The notes under the pieces: model-generated
The model's database searches: none
What the model saw: only the letters and a program-made list of their open reading frames with translations
Told to the model about the DNA's origin: nothing
Translations under genes and position numbers: made by a program
Shown here: positions 37,683-47,416 of the stretch, in pieces
Numbering within the stretch: the first letter of the stretch is position 1
How the letters are laid out: each line of letters starts with the position of its first letter
From: Vibrio profundi
GTDB taxonomy: Bacteria > Pseudomonadota > Gammaproteobacteria > Enterobacterales > Vibrionaceae
Direction: 5' to 3'
Assembly: GCF_005281835.1 (NCBI RefSeq)
Contig: NZ_RZIS01000003.1
Coordinates: 434,001-498,000 of the forward strand
Length of the DNA stretch: 64,000 bases

Positions 37683-37808
37683 ATGCTCGTTGGTTTCAAA
37701 TACTCAATTTCTTTACCCTTGCTGAAAAGCGAACTCTATATCAGAGAAATAAAGCTAAACGCTCGAAATGTTCATTTAACCGTGATTGAGCAGCTTAATG
37801 GAGAATAA
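37683..37808 (+). CDS. Possible 41-residue leader ORF ahead of gcvT
   Basis: ATG to TAA, 41 residues starting MLVGFKYSISLPLLKSELY, with GAGTG five bases before the ATG. Its stop is two bases before the gcvT ATG, so gcvT's own ribosome site (GGAG) lies inside it. This would allow translational coupling. It may be a chance ORF; no family is recognised. Confidence 0.35.
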   Translation: MLVGFKYSISLPLLKSELYIREIKLNARNVHLTVIEQLNGE

Positions 37809-37810
37809 CA

Positions 37811-38941
37811 ATGACTCAAGAACATACTACAGACCTGCTAAAAACACCTTTGCATGCGCTTCACGTTGAAGTTGGCGCGAAAATGGTTCCATTCGCTGGC
37901 TATGATATGCCAGTGCAATACCCGCTAGGTGTAAAGAAAGAGCACCTTCATACTCGTGATGCTGCAGGTTTATTCGATGTTTCTCACATGGGACAACTTC
38001 GCCTGCACGGTGCTGATGCAGCTAAAGTTCTTGAATCATTAGTTCCTGTAGACATCATCGATTTACCAGCCGGTAAGCAGCGTTATGCTTTCTTTACGAA
38101 TGAAGAAGGCGGCATCATGGATGACTTGATGGTTGCTAACCTAGGCGATCATTTATTTGTAGTTGTGAACGCTGCTTGTAAAACACAAGATATCGACCAC
38201 TTAACCGCTCACCTTCCATCAGATGTAGAGCTAGAAGTGATTCAAGACCGTGCACTGTTAGCCCTTCAAGGCCCTAAAGCGGCAGAAGTTTTAGCACGCT
38301 TCCAACCAGCAGTTTCTGACATGCTATTCATGGATGTTCAAAAATTGGATATCGACGGCGTAGAGTGCATTGTGAGCCGTAGTGGCTACACAGGTGAAGA
38401 TGGCTACGAAATTTCTGTTCCAAACGATCACGCGGACGCATTAGCTCGCAAGCTAACGGGTGAAGCGGAAGTTGAGTGGATTGGCCTTGGTGCTCGTGAT
38501 TCACTTCGTCTTGAGTGTGGTCTATGTCTATACGGTCACGATCTGGATACAACAACTACGCCAGTAGAAGCTAGCCTTCTATGGGGCATTCAAAAAGTTC
38601 GTCGTACTGATGGTGAACGTGCAGGTGGTTTCCCTGGTGCAGATATTATTCTTGAGCAAATCGCGACTAAAGATGTGCAACGTAAGCGTGTTGGCCTTGT
38701 TGGTCAAACTAAGGCACCAGTTCGTGAAGGCGCAGAGTTATTTGACGCTGAAGGCAATAAGATTGGTGTGGTAACAAGTGGTACAGCTGGCCCTAACGCA
38801 GGTAAGCCTGTATCTATGGCTTACGTTCGTACAGATCTTGCTGCAATCGGCACTGAAGTATTTGCAGAGGTTCGTGGTAAGAAATTAGCAATGACGGTAG
38901 AAAAAATGCCGTTCGTTCCACAACGCTACTACCGCGGCTAA
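37811..38941 (+). CDS. gcvT: Glycine cleavage system T-protein (aminomethyltransferase)
   Basis: 376 residues. It transfers the methylene group from aminomethyl-GcvH to THF, releasing ammonia. Landmarks: 'KMVPFAGYDMPVQYPLGVKKEHLHTRDAAGLFDVSHMGQ', 'DDLMVANLGDHLFVVVNAACK', 'SRSGYTGEDGYEI', 'LGARDSLRLECGLCLYGHDLD'. In Vibrio the T gene is separated from gcvHP by a regulator, as here. GGAG precedes the ATG. Ends at its own terminator. Confidence 0.96.
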   Translation: MTQEHTTDLLKTPLHALHVEVGAKMVPFAGYDMPVQYPLGVKKEHLHTRDAAGLFDVSHMGQLRLHGADAAKVLESLVPVDIIDLPAGKQRYAFFTNEEGGIMDDLMVANLGDHLFVVVNAACKTQDIDHLTAHLPSDVELEVIQDRALLALQGPKAAEVLARFQPAVSDMLFMDVQKLDIDGVECIVSRSGYTGEDGYEISVPNDHADALARKLTGEAEVEWIGLGARDSLRLECGLCLYGHDLDTTTTPVEASLLWGIQKVRRTDGERAGGFPGADIILEQIATKDVQRKRVGLVGQTKAPVREGAELFDAEGNKIGVVTSGTAGPNAGKPVSMAYVRTDLAAIGTEVFAEVRGKKLAMTVEKMPFVPQRYYRG

Positions 38942-38965
38942 TCACCAAAAATTGCCACAAGTATT

Positions 38966-38998
38966 TAAAAACGCAGTCTTTTTAGGCTGCGTTTTTTT
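38966..38998 (+). terminator. Terminator of gcvT
   Basis: AAAAACGCAG / CTGCGTTTTT stem with a T7 run, 25 bases after the gcvT stop. Confidence 0.82.
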
Positions 38999-39112
38999 GT
39001 GTGGCAGAGGTCAGATAATTCAAGCATTCCAATGTCTTAATTCAAATAGCTTCTATACTTTAGTTACGTGGAAAGTATTCCAAAGTTCGAGAACGTAACA
39101 AGGAAGGTTAGG

Positions 39113-40192
39113 TTGGCTATTAAAGAACTCTGTGTTCCAGTAATTTTATTCACTTCATGCGTTAGCTATGCTGAAGTAGAGATATCACCATATATTGTAA
39201 ACGGGTCAACGAGTTCGGTGGCTACGTTCCCCTCAATCGCGCATCTATTCATCGATAGCTTAGAATATGACAACGTGTACTATTCGCAGCCATACTGCGG
39301 CGCGACCATCTTGGACGAAGACCATATCCTGACGGCAGCGCACTGTATTTATGGTGACACCGTTGTACAACTATTTACGACGGTGGTGCCTCAGTTATTC
39401 AATGTTAACGATTACCCGTTTGGCAATATTCAACGGGTGCGCGTTTCGGAAATCTATTACCGCAATGACTTTTCTAATGATCTGAGTGATCTACTTGCTA
39501 ATGACATTGCAATACTCAAACTTGAAAGCTCCCTGAATATCGACACTGTCAACGATGTGATCGAACGACCTACGTCAGAAAGTTATCGTAGTGACAATGT
39601 AAATACGACGTTTACAGCGGTAGGGCACGGGAATACCAGTTCGGGTAACGATACATCAGATGTGCTTAGGCAAGTGAACCTTACTCCGATTTCAAACTCT
39701 TCATGCGCAGCCATGTTTATTGAAGGAGCAAGCTTGACCAACAACCAAATCTGCTTTGATGGTGCTTACAGTTCTTCCACTGGTTTGTCCGGTGGTACTT
39801 GCCAAGGGGATTCTGGAGGTCCGGTTTATTGGTACGATGGCTCTCAATATGTACAGATAGGGCTGACGAGTTTTGGACCTTCTCAATGTGGCTATAATGG
39901 CGGTGTGACATCAGTATTTACTGAGATCTACGACTATTCGGCGTGGGTTGATAGTGTGTTAGCGGGAAATGAAACCCCTAAAGTCACATCAACTAATAGC
40001 CAAAGGCAGTCATATTTGAATAGTAATGGCCAAATTACGTATTCGGGTGGCGGAACTATCTCTGGCAACGGCAGTAGCTCCCAATCTGGTGGTTCAGTTC
40101 CGTTCTTGAGTATAACGCTATTATTGATTGCTGCCGCGACACGTAAATGGGCACGAAGTTGGCGTAGAGTTAGAACAGCGCTTTCGTACTAA
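39113..40192 (+). CDS. Secreted trypsin-like serine protease with GlyGly-CTERM-type tail
   Basis: 359 residues. A signal peptide 'MAIKELCVPVILFTSCVSYA' precedes an S1 protease domain starting 'PYIVNGSTSSVATFPSIAHL', with the triad H77 ('LTAAHCI'), D131 ('ANDIAILKL') and S234 ('CQGDSGGPVY'). The tail has a Gly/Ser-rich linker, 'GGSVPFLSITLLLIAAATRKW' and a basic end: the GlyGly-CTERM layout of Vibrio VesB-like, type II-secreted, rhombosortase-processed proteins. TTG 39113 is chosen because AAGGAAGG stands just upstream; the frame is open from a GTG at 39068. Confidence 0.88.
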   Translation: MAIKELCVPVILFTSCVSYAEVEISPYIVNGSTSSVATFPSIAHLFIDSLEYDNVYYSQPYCGATILDEDHILTAAHCIYGDTVVQLFTTVVPQLFNVNDYPFGNIQRVRVSEIYYRNDFSNDLSDLLANDIAILKLESSLNIDTVNDVIERPTSESYRSDNVNTTFTAVGHGNTSSGNDTSDVLRQVNLTPISNSSCAAMFIEGASLTNNQICFDGAYSSSTGLSGGTCQGDSGGPVYWYDGSQYVQIGLTSFGPSQCGYNGGVTSVFTEIYDYSAWVDSVLAGNETPKVTSTNSQRQSYLNSNGQITYSGGGTISGNGSSSQSGGSVPFLSITLLLIAAATRKWARSWRRVRTALSY

Positions 40193-40225
40193 TACTTGTC
40201 GAGAACACCAAAATCTAGACAAAAG

Positions 40226-40250
40226 AAAAGCCCCATGAAGGGGCTTTTTT
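40226..40250. terminator. Bidirectional terminator
   Basis: AAAAGCCCC / GGGGCTTTT with a five-base loop and T-runs on both strands, between the convergent protease and chemoreceptor genes. Confidence 0.88.
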
Positions 40251-40269
40251 GCCGATAAAGAGTTGGTTT

Positions 40270-42036
40270 CTATCGATTGGTTTTGAACTCAGCTACGGCA
40301 TTGTCCATGTCATTGGCTTGGAGTGAAACCGAGTTAACTTCGTTCAGACAATCTTGGGCTGATTGCATGTTGTTCTCTGAAATCGAATTTAGCTCTGTAA
40401 TTGATTCGCTAACCTGGTTCATTACGATGCCTTGTTCTTCAATCGCTGAAGCAATTCGTTCAGAGTTCGCTTGGATTGAACCCATATCATTAATGATTTG
40501 ACTTAAGCTAGCATCCAACTGCTCAGACGCATTCAACGTGTCTTGCCCCTGATGGTTACATTGATCGATATCGGTCACTACGGTCGACATTTGACTCTGA
40601 ATCGCAGAAACAACTTTGGTGATTTCTTCGGTCGATTGGTGAGTTCGGCTTGCCAACGCTCGTACTTCATCAGCTACCACTGCAAAACCACGCCCTTGCT
40701 CTCCGGCACGTGCTGCCTCAATTGCAGCGTTAAGTGCGAGTAAGTTAGTTTGCTCTGCAATTTCTTGGATGATGTGCACCGCGCCGCCAATTTTATCAAC
40801 GTGCTCGTTGAGCGAACTGATAGAGTTTTGGCTGTTCGCTAGGGTAGAGGAAAGCTCACCGATATTGTTCACGGTCGTTTTTACGACATTACGCCCGTTC
40901 TCAGCATTGTTGGCAGCTTGCTGAACACCTTCCACCGCAACCGTTGTGCTTTCAGAAATCTCGTTGATTGTTGAAACCATTTCCTGAACGGCAGTTGCCA
41001 TTGTTGTAGTGTGGTCGGCTTGAACGTGGAATTGTTCGATTACGCCTTCTAGCTGATTATGCATGTTGCCAGTACTGCTAGTGAGTCTTTGTGACTTATC
41101 CTGAGAACCGCAGACTAAGTTTTCAAACTTCTCTAGTAGGTTATTGAAGTGATTACCTATTTGTACCAGCTCGTCTTTACCTTTGAGCTCAGCTCTCATT
41201 CCAACGTTGTTGTTTTCTGAAATCTTTCTGATCACTTCAGATAGATTACTCACTTGTAAGTTGATAGAACGCGATATTTGGAAAACTAAGCCAATGATAA
41301 TGGCCAATACAATAATCGTTACCGACTGTTTAACGAAGGTAAGGTTCTCTTGCTGAATATTTTGTTCTTCAGTCAGCGCTGCAAAAAACGATTTGAACTG
41401 TTCTTCGACACTGTGAGATAGGCCGCGAGTATCACCAAGAATCCCTTCGTTGTATTTCAAACCGATGACTTGTTTCTGGTTAACTAAAGCGCTAGCGGCT
41501 TGGATAAGATCAGAAGCGCTGAGTGAAGAAAGGAGTGAGGCATCGAGCTTACCAGCATTCACGCTACTATTGAAACGAGTCAATTGTAAAAGCTGATCTG
41601 AACTAGCACGAGATTCAACCGCCTCAAGTTTGCTGAGATATTGCCCAAGCAGTCCGTCTTCGTTGTTAAGGCCGTGCACCTGGTAAGCACTAACGAGTTT
41701 TTCAAAACCGGCTTGGTATTTGACTAAATCTTGTCGTAAGAGGTCGCTTGATGGCAGGCCGTGAGTGGAAAGTATTGTCGATAGCTGTTTTTCTTTATCA
41801 AGAAATAGAGAAATATTGCCAGTGAATTTATCCAAATACTTCATGTTACTTCTGAGTAAGAAGTCTTTTTCATTTCTTCGTAGGTTGAGCAATCGTATTT
41901 CAAGCTGGGATACCAAGTTCATTGCTTGGTTTATTTCTGCAGATGTTCGAGCAAAGTGTGTAGCAGTGAATAACAGAGCCAGTACACCAAATACGGCGAT
42001 AAAACCCAACGAATACAGCTTTTGCTTAATATTCAT
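40270..42036 (-). CDS. Methyl-accepting chemotaxis protein
   Basis: 588 residues. A first membrane helix (about 8-28) is followed by a long helical periplasmic sensor (30-245) beginning '[18 protein letters not shown]', typical of helical-bimodular-type receptors. A second helix (about 248-268), a HAMP segment and the signalling hairpin '[38 protein letters not shown]' follow. There is no C-terminal CheR-tethering pentapeptide. Ligand unknown. Monocistronic. Confidence 0.93.
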   Translation of the reverse strand: MNIKQKLYSLGFIAVFGVLALLFTATHFARTSAEINQAMNLVSQLEIRLLNLRRNEKDFLLRSNMKYLDKFTGNISLFLDKEKQLSTILSTHGLPSSDLLRQDLVKYQAGFEKLVSAYQVHGLNNEDGLLGQYLSKLEAVESRASSDQLLQLTRFNSSVNAGKLDASLLSSLSASDLIQAASALVNQKQVIGLKYNEGILGDTRGLSHSVEEQFKSFFAALTEEQNIQQENLTFVKQSVTIIVLAIIIGLVFQISRSINLQVSNLSEVIRKISENNNVGMRAELKGKDELVQIGNHFNNLLEKFENLVCGSQDKSQRLTSSTGNMHNQLEGVIEQFHVQADHTTTMATAVQEMVSTINEISESTTVAVEGVQQAANNAENGRNVVKTTVNNIGELSSTLANSQNSISSLNEHVDKIGGAVHIIQEIAEQTNLLALNAAIEAARAGEQGRGFAVVADEVRALASRTHQSTEEITKVVSAIQSQMSTVVTDIDQCNHQGQDTLNASEQLDASLSQIINDMGSIQANSERIASAIEEQGIVMNQVSESITELNSISENNMQSAQDCLNEVNSVSLQANDMDNAVAEFKTNR

Positions 42037-42190
42037 CTTAAACCCCTAAATAATCGTTGTGCACTTATAAATTTAGCATTGCATAGTTAAATGTATACTA
42101 AATAACTATCTAAATTATCAATAGATAGGTAATGGTATGGTAACCTGAAGTATAAGTAATTGATATATATGTAAGAGTTTGTAATTGAAA

Positions 42191-42601
42191 CTATAAAGGT
42201 TTGCCTCGCAATTTTTTTGTTTGGCTGCGTTGATTTTTCTTATCTAGCCTACGTTTTTGCGAGCCTTTGGTCGGTTTGGTTGGCCTGCGGACTTTTTGAA
42301 CTTTGGTAACGCTCAAGATTAATTCCTTTAAGCGCGCTAACGCATCTTCCCGATTTTGTTCTTGGGTTCGAAATTGCTGAGCTTTAATAATAATGACTCC
42401 TTCTTTGGTGATGCGACTGTCTTTGCATCTTAAAAGGCGTTCTTTATAAAAGTCGGGAAGAGTCGAGTGGTTTATATCAAAGCGAAGGTGAATCGCGCTC
42501 GATACTTTATTTACATTTTGACCACCAGCGCCTTGAGCTCTGATGGCAGTAAGCTGAATTTCCCAGCTTTGAATGGTGACAGTGTTTGATATTTGAAGCA
42601 T
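42191..42601 (-). CDS. arfB: Alternative ribosome-rescue factor ArfB (peptidyl-tRNA hydrolase, YaeJ)
   Basis: 136 residues (E. coli ArfB 140). The catalytic GGQ loop is in 'IRAQGAGGQNVNKVSSAIHLRFDI', and the C-terminus is a Lys/Arg-rich tail ('KGSQKRRLDKKNQRSQTKKLRGK') that enters the empty mRNA channel. It hydrolyses peptidyl-tRNA on ribosomes stalled without a stop codon. The absence of the codon-recognition domain separates it from RF1/RF2. Confidence 0.93.
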   Translation of the reverse strand: MLQISNTVTIQSWEIQLTAIRAQGAGGQNVNKVSSAIHLRFDINHSTLPDFYKERLLRCKDSRITKEGVIIIKAQQFRTQEQNREDALARLKELILSVTKVQKVRRPTKPTKGSQKRRLDKKNQRSQTKKLRGKPL

Positions 42602-42696
42602 GTAATACGTTTACTACTGAATAATTACGGCATAATACTCAATATTGAATTAGGTATCAGTATGTTTTTTTGTGGTAAGTAAAAGGGATCAAGAGA

Positions 42697-43299
42697 GTGA
42701 ATCTAGACAAGTATGAAGGTTTGATTTTTGACATGGATGGGACGCTGCTCGATACGATGCCAGCGCATCTTAGTGCGTGGCAACAAACGGCGAACCATTT
42801 TGGATTTGAGTTCGATCAAACGTGGATTCATGGGTTAGGTGGAATGCCAAGCTATAAGATTGCAGCAGAGATAAATCGTTCTCAAGGTTTGAGCCTTGAC
42901 CCAAACTTAGTGTCCAAGTTCAAGATGTCATCTTTCGCAAACCTTGAAAACAAAGGCGAAAAAATTGACGTCACTTGCGATGTATTGTTCAAGCATCATG
43001 GACAGAAAAAGCTTGCAGTAGGTACGGGCAGCCAAAGGTTAAGCGCGGTTGCTCTGTTAAAAGCGCATAAATTGGAAGGGTTGTTGGATTCTATCGTGAC
43101 CGCGACTGATGTTGAAAATCATAAGCCCCATCCGGACACTTTTTTGAGGGCAGCGGATGAATTGGGGCTGATACCTTCACAATGTGTGGTATTTGAAGAT
43201 ACAGAACTTGGGAAACAAGCAGCGCATGCAGCTCAAATGGATTGCATAATGGTTATCGATGGAAATGAGCTAGCGTTTTACCCTTATATCACAGAGTAG
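42697..43299 (+). CDS. HAD hydrolase, YqaB-like (fructose-1-phosphate phosphatase type)
   Basis: 200 residues of the beta-phosphoglucomutase-like HAD subfamily. Motif I 'IFDMDGTLLDTMPAH', motif II 'LAVGTGSQRLSAVAL', motif III/IV 'NHKPHPDTFLRAA' and 'CVVFEDTELGKQAAHAA'. Close in length and wording to E. coli YqaB, which dephosphorylates fructose-1-phosphate and similar sugars. Start is GTG. Its stop abuts the stop of the convergent diguanylate cyclase gene with no space for a terminator. Confidence 0.87.
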   Translation: MNLDKYEGLIFDMDGTLLDTMPAHLSAWQQTANHFGFEFDQTWIHGLGGMPSYKIAAEINRSQGLSLDPNLVSKFKMSSFANLENKGEKIDVTCDVLFKHHGQKKLAVGTGSQRLSAVALLKAHKLEGLLDSIVTATDVENHKPHPDTFLRAADELGLIPSQCVVFEDTELGKQAAHAAQMDCIMVIDGNELAFYPYITE

Positions 43300-45201
43300 T
43301 TAGGCAATTTCGTCAATTTCATCGCTTAAGAAGAGGCAGATAGTATTTCTGCCACTTGCTTTAGCGTCATACAACGCGACATCAGCGCATTTATAATTTT
43401 GGTTGGCGTCTGCAGTGATATTCGTGATACCACCGCTAATAGTGACTTCTTCTCCGAACTCTAAGCTAATCACTGTGCGTAGACGGTTCAAGACATAATT
43501 GGCTTCACTGGTTGTTGTGTGGGGGAGGATTAGCCCGAACTCTTCACCACCAATACGTGCAACAAAATCGGTTTCTCGGCTTTCTCGCTGCAGTACTTCA
43601 GCAACTGTTCTAATGACTTTGTCACCGTGATCATGGCCGTATTTATCATTGATGCGCTTAAAGTGGTCGATGTCGAGAATCGCAAGGCATGATGTTTCTT
43701 TGTCTGGGTAACGGCCACAGCGAGTAGAATGATCGCGCAGCTCATTATCGAATTTACGTCGGTTCCAACAACCTGCGAGGGCATCTTTTTCACTAAGGTC
43801 ACGTAAGCGGTTTTCTAGCTCTTTACGTTGAGAAATATCGACAAACGAGGCGACATAAAACTGAATGACGCCTTCTTTATCCATAATGGTTTGGATACGA
43901 AGGATCTCGGTGATCAGTGAGCCATCTTTTCTTTTGTTGACGACTTCACCTTCCCATATACCTTTATCTTGAATCACTTTCCACATTTGAATGTAGAATT
44001 CTTCGTTGTAACGGCCGGAGGCAAAAATGGAAGGCTGCTTACCTTTTACATCGTCTAAGGTGTAGCCGCTGGCCCTTGTAAATTCTTGGTTTACTTGGAT
44101 TATTCGGTTGTTTCTATCGGTAATGACTAAGGCCGACATGCCATTCATAGCGGCTTTAGCTAAGCGACTTTCGATACTATTTTTGTTGTGTCGATAGTTC
44201 CACCAGACGAATGCTCCGGAAATGTTCATAATGATGATGAGTAGGGCGGCAGCTTGTTCATAGATAGATCGCATCTCACTTTTGTAATGGCTTTGTAGGC
44301 GAGAATCCTTAATATTCAATACCATATACAGAGGCTCATTGAGCTGAGATATAGCCGAACTCACATCGCTATAGAAAAACCAAGATTCACCATCGAAGTA
44401 ATTACCTTGATCGTTGGCAAGCATGGATTCCCAAAGTTTCGGCTGGGTTATCGCTAATGTTTCTTTGCTGCGCTCAGGGATGATGTGCCCATACGCTTTT
44501 TCTAGTGATTGAGACATGACAACGTAACCGCTTTTATTTATCAGTGTCGGTAAGCTTTTGTTGCCACGTTCGTACTTAAGTCGGCTGTAGATTTCATTCA
44601 TATTTAGGTTCGCGATGAAATAGCCTAGTCGCTTACCATTTGATTCGACAGGGGTAATAACGCGCAATGCAGGAATGATTGGCGTGACGATTTGCCCTTT
44701 TTCTACTTCGAGATCGAGGCCATAAGAGATGACTTGATTAGGCTTCAGAGTTAGCGCTTCTGCAAAGTAATCACGATTAGACTTATCTTGTAACTGGCTA
44801 GGGGCAATAACGGTGGTAATGTTATTTTCATGATTGACACGGATACGTTCCATGCCGTCGTTATCAAGAAAGCGAAGTTGAGAGTAATACTTTTGGCCGC
44901 GCGCCAGCATTGTCCATAGATCTTGAACCGACTCTAGATGAACAGGGTCCGGTTGTTCAATTGCTCTGATCAGAGTCTTTGAACGCGCAATAGTAGGAAC
45001 CGATGTGGAAATTTGGCGAATGATAGTTGCCAATTCATGGTAACTGTATTCGATTTGGTTAAAGTTAGCTTGCTGTACGCTTGAGTTGTATTGTTCGTCA
45101 ATGCGGTCAAATTCAGCGATAACATAAAGAGCAGGAACGATACCTAGGGCAAATAAAGTGCACAAAAACTGTCCTGAAAGCTTTGCAATTTTAATGTTCA
45201 T
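43300..45201 (-). CDS. Membrane diguanylate cyclase: CACHE-like sensor, PAS, GGDEF
   Basis: 633 residues. Membrane helix about 10-28, a large periplasmic double-CACHE-like sensor to about 310, a second helix ('YEQAAALLIIIMNISGAFVWW'), a PAS domain ('RNNRIIQVNQEFTRASGYTLDDVKGKQPSIFASGRYN') and a GGDEF domain with an intact GGEEF (551-555). An I-site RETD (542-545) is correctly spaced five residues before it, so product inhibition is expected. It should synthesise c-di-GMP in response to an external ligand. GAGGGG precedes the ATG. Confidence 0.93.
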   Translation of the reverse strand: MNIKIAKLSGQFLCTLFALGIVPALYVIAEFDRIDEQYNSSVQQANFNQIEYSYHELATIIRQISTSVPTIARSKTLIRAIEQPDPVHLESVQDLWTMLARGQKYYSQLRFLDNDGMERIRVNHENNITTVIAPSQLQDKSNRDYFAEALTLKPNQVISYGLDLEVEKGQIVTPIIPALRVITPVESNGKRLGYFIANLNMNEIYSRLKYERGNKSLPTLINKSGYVVMSQSLEKAYGHIIPERSKETLAITQPKLWESMLANDQGNYFDGESWFFYSDVSSAISQLNEPLYMVLNIKDSRLQSHYKSEMRSIYEQAAALLIIIMNISGAFVWWNYRHNKNSIESRLAKAAMNGMSALVITDRNNRIIQVNQEFTRASGYTLDDVKGKQPSIFASGRYNEEFYIQMWKVIQDKGIWEGEVVNKRKDGSLITEILRIQTIMDKEGVIQFYVASFVDISQRKELENRLRDLSEKDALAGCWNRRKFDNELRDHSTRCGRYPDKETSCLAILDIDHFKRINDKYGHDHGDKVIRTVAEVLQRESRETDFVARIGGEEFGLILPHTTTSEANYVLNRLRTVISLEFGEEVTISGGITNITADANQNYKCADVALYDAKASGRNTICLFLSDEIDEIA

Positions 45202-45392
45202 ATTCCCCTCAAAGTACTAAGGGAATGGTACAGTTTCATATGATGTAATAATGTGATCCTCTCCTCAATAATATACTTAGTTTATTGAGTACAGAATGTT
45301 GGTGCTACGCGTGTTCTTATTAATATCAAGTATATATTCAGATAGTTTTCTCAATAAAGTAGAAAAATGCGTGTGTTTACAGTGTAAATAGT

Positions 45393-45427
45393 TAAAAAAT
45401 AGGCCCTAGAATAATGACTAGAGCCTA
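45393..45427 (-). terminator. Terminator of fhs
   Basis: TAGGCCCTAG / CTAGAGCCTA stem (one mismatch), followed on the minus strand by TATTTTTTAACTATTT. Confidence 0.7.
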
Positions 45428-45449
45428 ATTAAAATGGGTGATAAACCTT

Positions 45450-47198
45450 CTAGCTTAAGCCAATAATTTCACCGTTTTCGTCAATATCTAGTGACATAAA
45501 TGCAGGCTTGTCTGGTAGGCCTGGCATAGTCATAACATTGCCGCACAGTGCATAAATGAAACCCGCCCCGGCGCAAAGCTTCAGTTCTCGGATTGGAACC
45601 GTAAAGCCTTTTGGTGCCCCCTTAATGTGTGACTCGGTTGAAATGGATAGGGGAGTTTTGGCTAGACAGATTGCTAACTGGTTGAAACCATGGGCATTAA
45701 ATTGCGATAGCTGTTCTTTGGCTTGCTCTGACAGTGTGATGTTTGCCGCGCCATAGCCTACCTCGGCAACGGCCATCAACTTTTCTTCAATGCTCTGCTC
45801 TAGCTGGTATAACGGAGTAAAGTTGGTGGTAATCTGACATGCTCTCACTACTTTATTTGCTAACTCCAATGCGCCTTTACCACCTTCAGAAAAAGAATCA
45901 CTGATTGCGACTTCGACTGTACGATCGTATTCGGAAATCATTTGCTTTAACTGTTCGAGCTCTATTGTGGTGTCTTGTGGAAAGCGGTTGATAGCGACAA
46001 CAGCAGGTACACCATATTTCTTGACGTTGTTTATATGCCACTTAAGGTTTTCAAAGCCAGCCGTGAGCGCTTGTTCATCTTGCCCGAACAAGTTGTCAGG
46101 CAGCGGAGTACCAGGTTTTAAGTCATATTGGCCTGAGTTCGCTTTTAAACCCCGTAATGTGGCGACAATAACCGCGCAACTTGGCGTTTGTTTGGAAACT
46201 TGTGCTTTGATGTTACACGCTTTTTCAAAGCCCATATCAGAACCGAACCCACCCTCGGTTACGACATAGTCACTGAGTTTTGAGGCAATTCTATCTGCGA
46301 TGATAGACGAATTACCATGTGCGATATTGGCAAACGGACCTGCATGAATCAAGGTTGGCACACCTTCTAACGTTTGCATTAAAGTTGGTTGGATCGCGTC
46401 TTTCATGGTGACTGTCATGGCGCCAGCTACTTGGAGGTCTTCAGTTGTCACAGGTTTGCCTTCATCATTGTAACCAATAACAATTCGGCCGATTCTTCGA
46501 CGTAGATCTTTCAAGTCGCTCGACAAAGCCAAGATAGCCATGAGTTCAGAAGCCGCTGAGATATCAAAGCCGTCGTTACGTTCAAAGCCGTTAATGCTTT
46601 TTCCTTCGTCATTTTTCCCAACAGTGACTTGACGTAGTGCTCGATCGTTGTGGTCTAGAACTCGTTTCCATGTCACGCTGTTTGGGTTGATCTTTAGCGC
46701 GGTTAACCCACTGCGCGCTTTAAAATCTTGATAGCCTAGACGCTGCTCATGATAGATTCGTGCGTCAATCGCAGCTGAAGCAAGGTTATGTGCGGCTGTG
46801 ACTGAATGAATATCGCCAGTTAAATGAAGGTTGAGTTCATCCATTGGTGCCACTTGAGCATAACCACCACCAGCCGCTCCTCCTTTAACACCAAATACGG
46901 GGCCCATTGAAGGTTGTCGAATACACGCCATTACCGATTCATTGAGTTTTGCTAGCCCTTGCGCCAGGCCAATCGTCGTCACTGTTTTGCCTTCACCCAG
47001 TGGTGTCGGCGTTATTGCTGTGACAAGAACAAGCTTACCGTTTGGTTTACTTTGCAACCTATCTAAAGTCGATAATGACACTTTCGCTTTATGTTCGCCC
47101 AAGGCTTGAAACTCACTGGGCTCTAAGCCTGCGCTGTGCGCTATATGTGAAATGGGCATGAGTGAGGTAGAACGACAAATTTCAATATCAGACAACAT
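45450..47198 (-). CDS. fhs: Formate--tetrahydrofolate ligase
   Basis: 582 residues. It joins formate to THF using ATP, giving 10-formyl-THF. Family features: nucleotide-binding '[20 protein letters not shown]', '[36 protein letters not shown]', 'THAG'-type '[17 protein letters not shown]' and '[19 protein letters not shown]'. AGGAG precedes the ATG. Its presence 6.5 kb from gcvT concentrates one-carbon genes here, though it has no shared operon with them. Confidence 0.96.
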   Translation of the reverse strand: MLSDIEICRSTSLMPISHIAHSAGLEPSEFQALGEHKAKVSLSTLDRLQSKPNGKLVLVTAITPTPLGEGKTVTTIGLAQGLAKLNESVMACIRQPSMGPVFGVKGGAAGGGYAQVAPMDELNLHLTGDIHSVTAAHNLASAAIDARIYHEQRLGYQDFKARSGLTALKINPNSVTWKRVLDHNDRALRQVTVGKNDEGKSINGFERNDGFDISAASELMAILALSSDLKDLRRRIGRIVIGYNDEGKPVTTEDLQVAGAMTVTMKDAIQPTLMQTLEGVPTLIHAGPFANIAHGNSSIIADRIASKLSDYVVTEGGFGSDMGFEKACNIKAQVSKQTPSCAVIVATLRGLKANSGQYDLKPGTPLPDNLFGQDEQALTAGFENLKWHINNVKKYGVPAVVAINRFPQDTTIELEQLKQMISEYDRTVEVAISDSFSEGGKGALELANKVVRACQITTNFTPLYQLEQSIEEKLMAVAEVGYGAANITLSEQAKEQLSQFNAHGFNQLAICLAKTPLSISTESHIKGAPKGFTVPIRELKLCAGAGFIYALCGNVMTMPGLPDKPAFMSLDIDENGEIIGLS

Positions 47199-47371
47199 GA
47201 ATGCTCCTAAATAGGTGGGATTTTAGGTCAGTAAACGTTTGCGCTGTGATACTACTAATTAAATGTGCTTTGTAAAGTTGATGTGCTAGTGATTCTGACT
47301 AAACGATATCAGATGTCACGCTTCAATGCGCTAGATCAAGTCGCAAGAATAAAGATCGAATGGATAGAATT

Positions 47372-47400
47372 AAAAAAGGCTACCGTTGGTAGCCTTTTTT
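47372..47400 (-). terminator. Terminator of gsk
   Basis: AAAAAAGGCTACC / GGTAGCCTTTTTT with a GTT loop, 17 bases after the gsk stop. A- and T-runs on both sides allow bidirectional action. Confidence 0.88.
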
Positions 47401-47416
47401 CTGTAATCGCTCGGGA

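Noticed and set aside
47204..47222. XRE-cupin operator ahead of fhs
   Set aside because: CCTAAATAGG resembles the palindrome but has two extra central bases and overlaps the fhs ribosome site.
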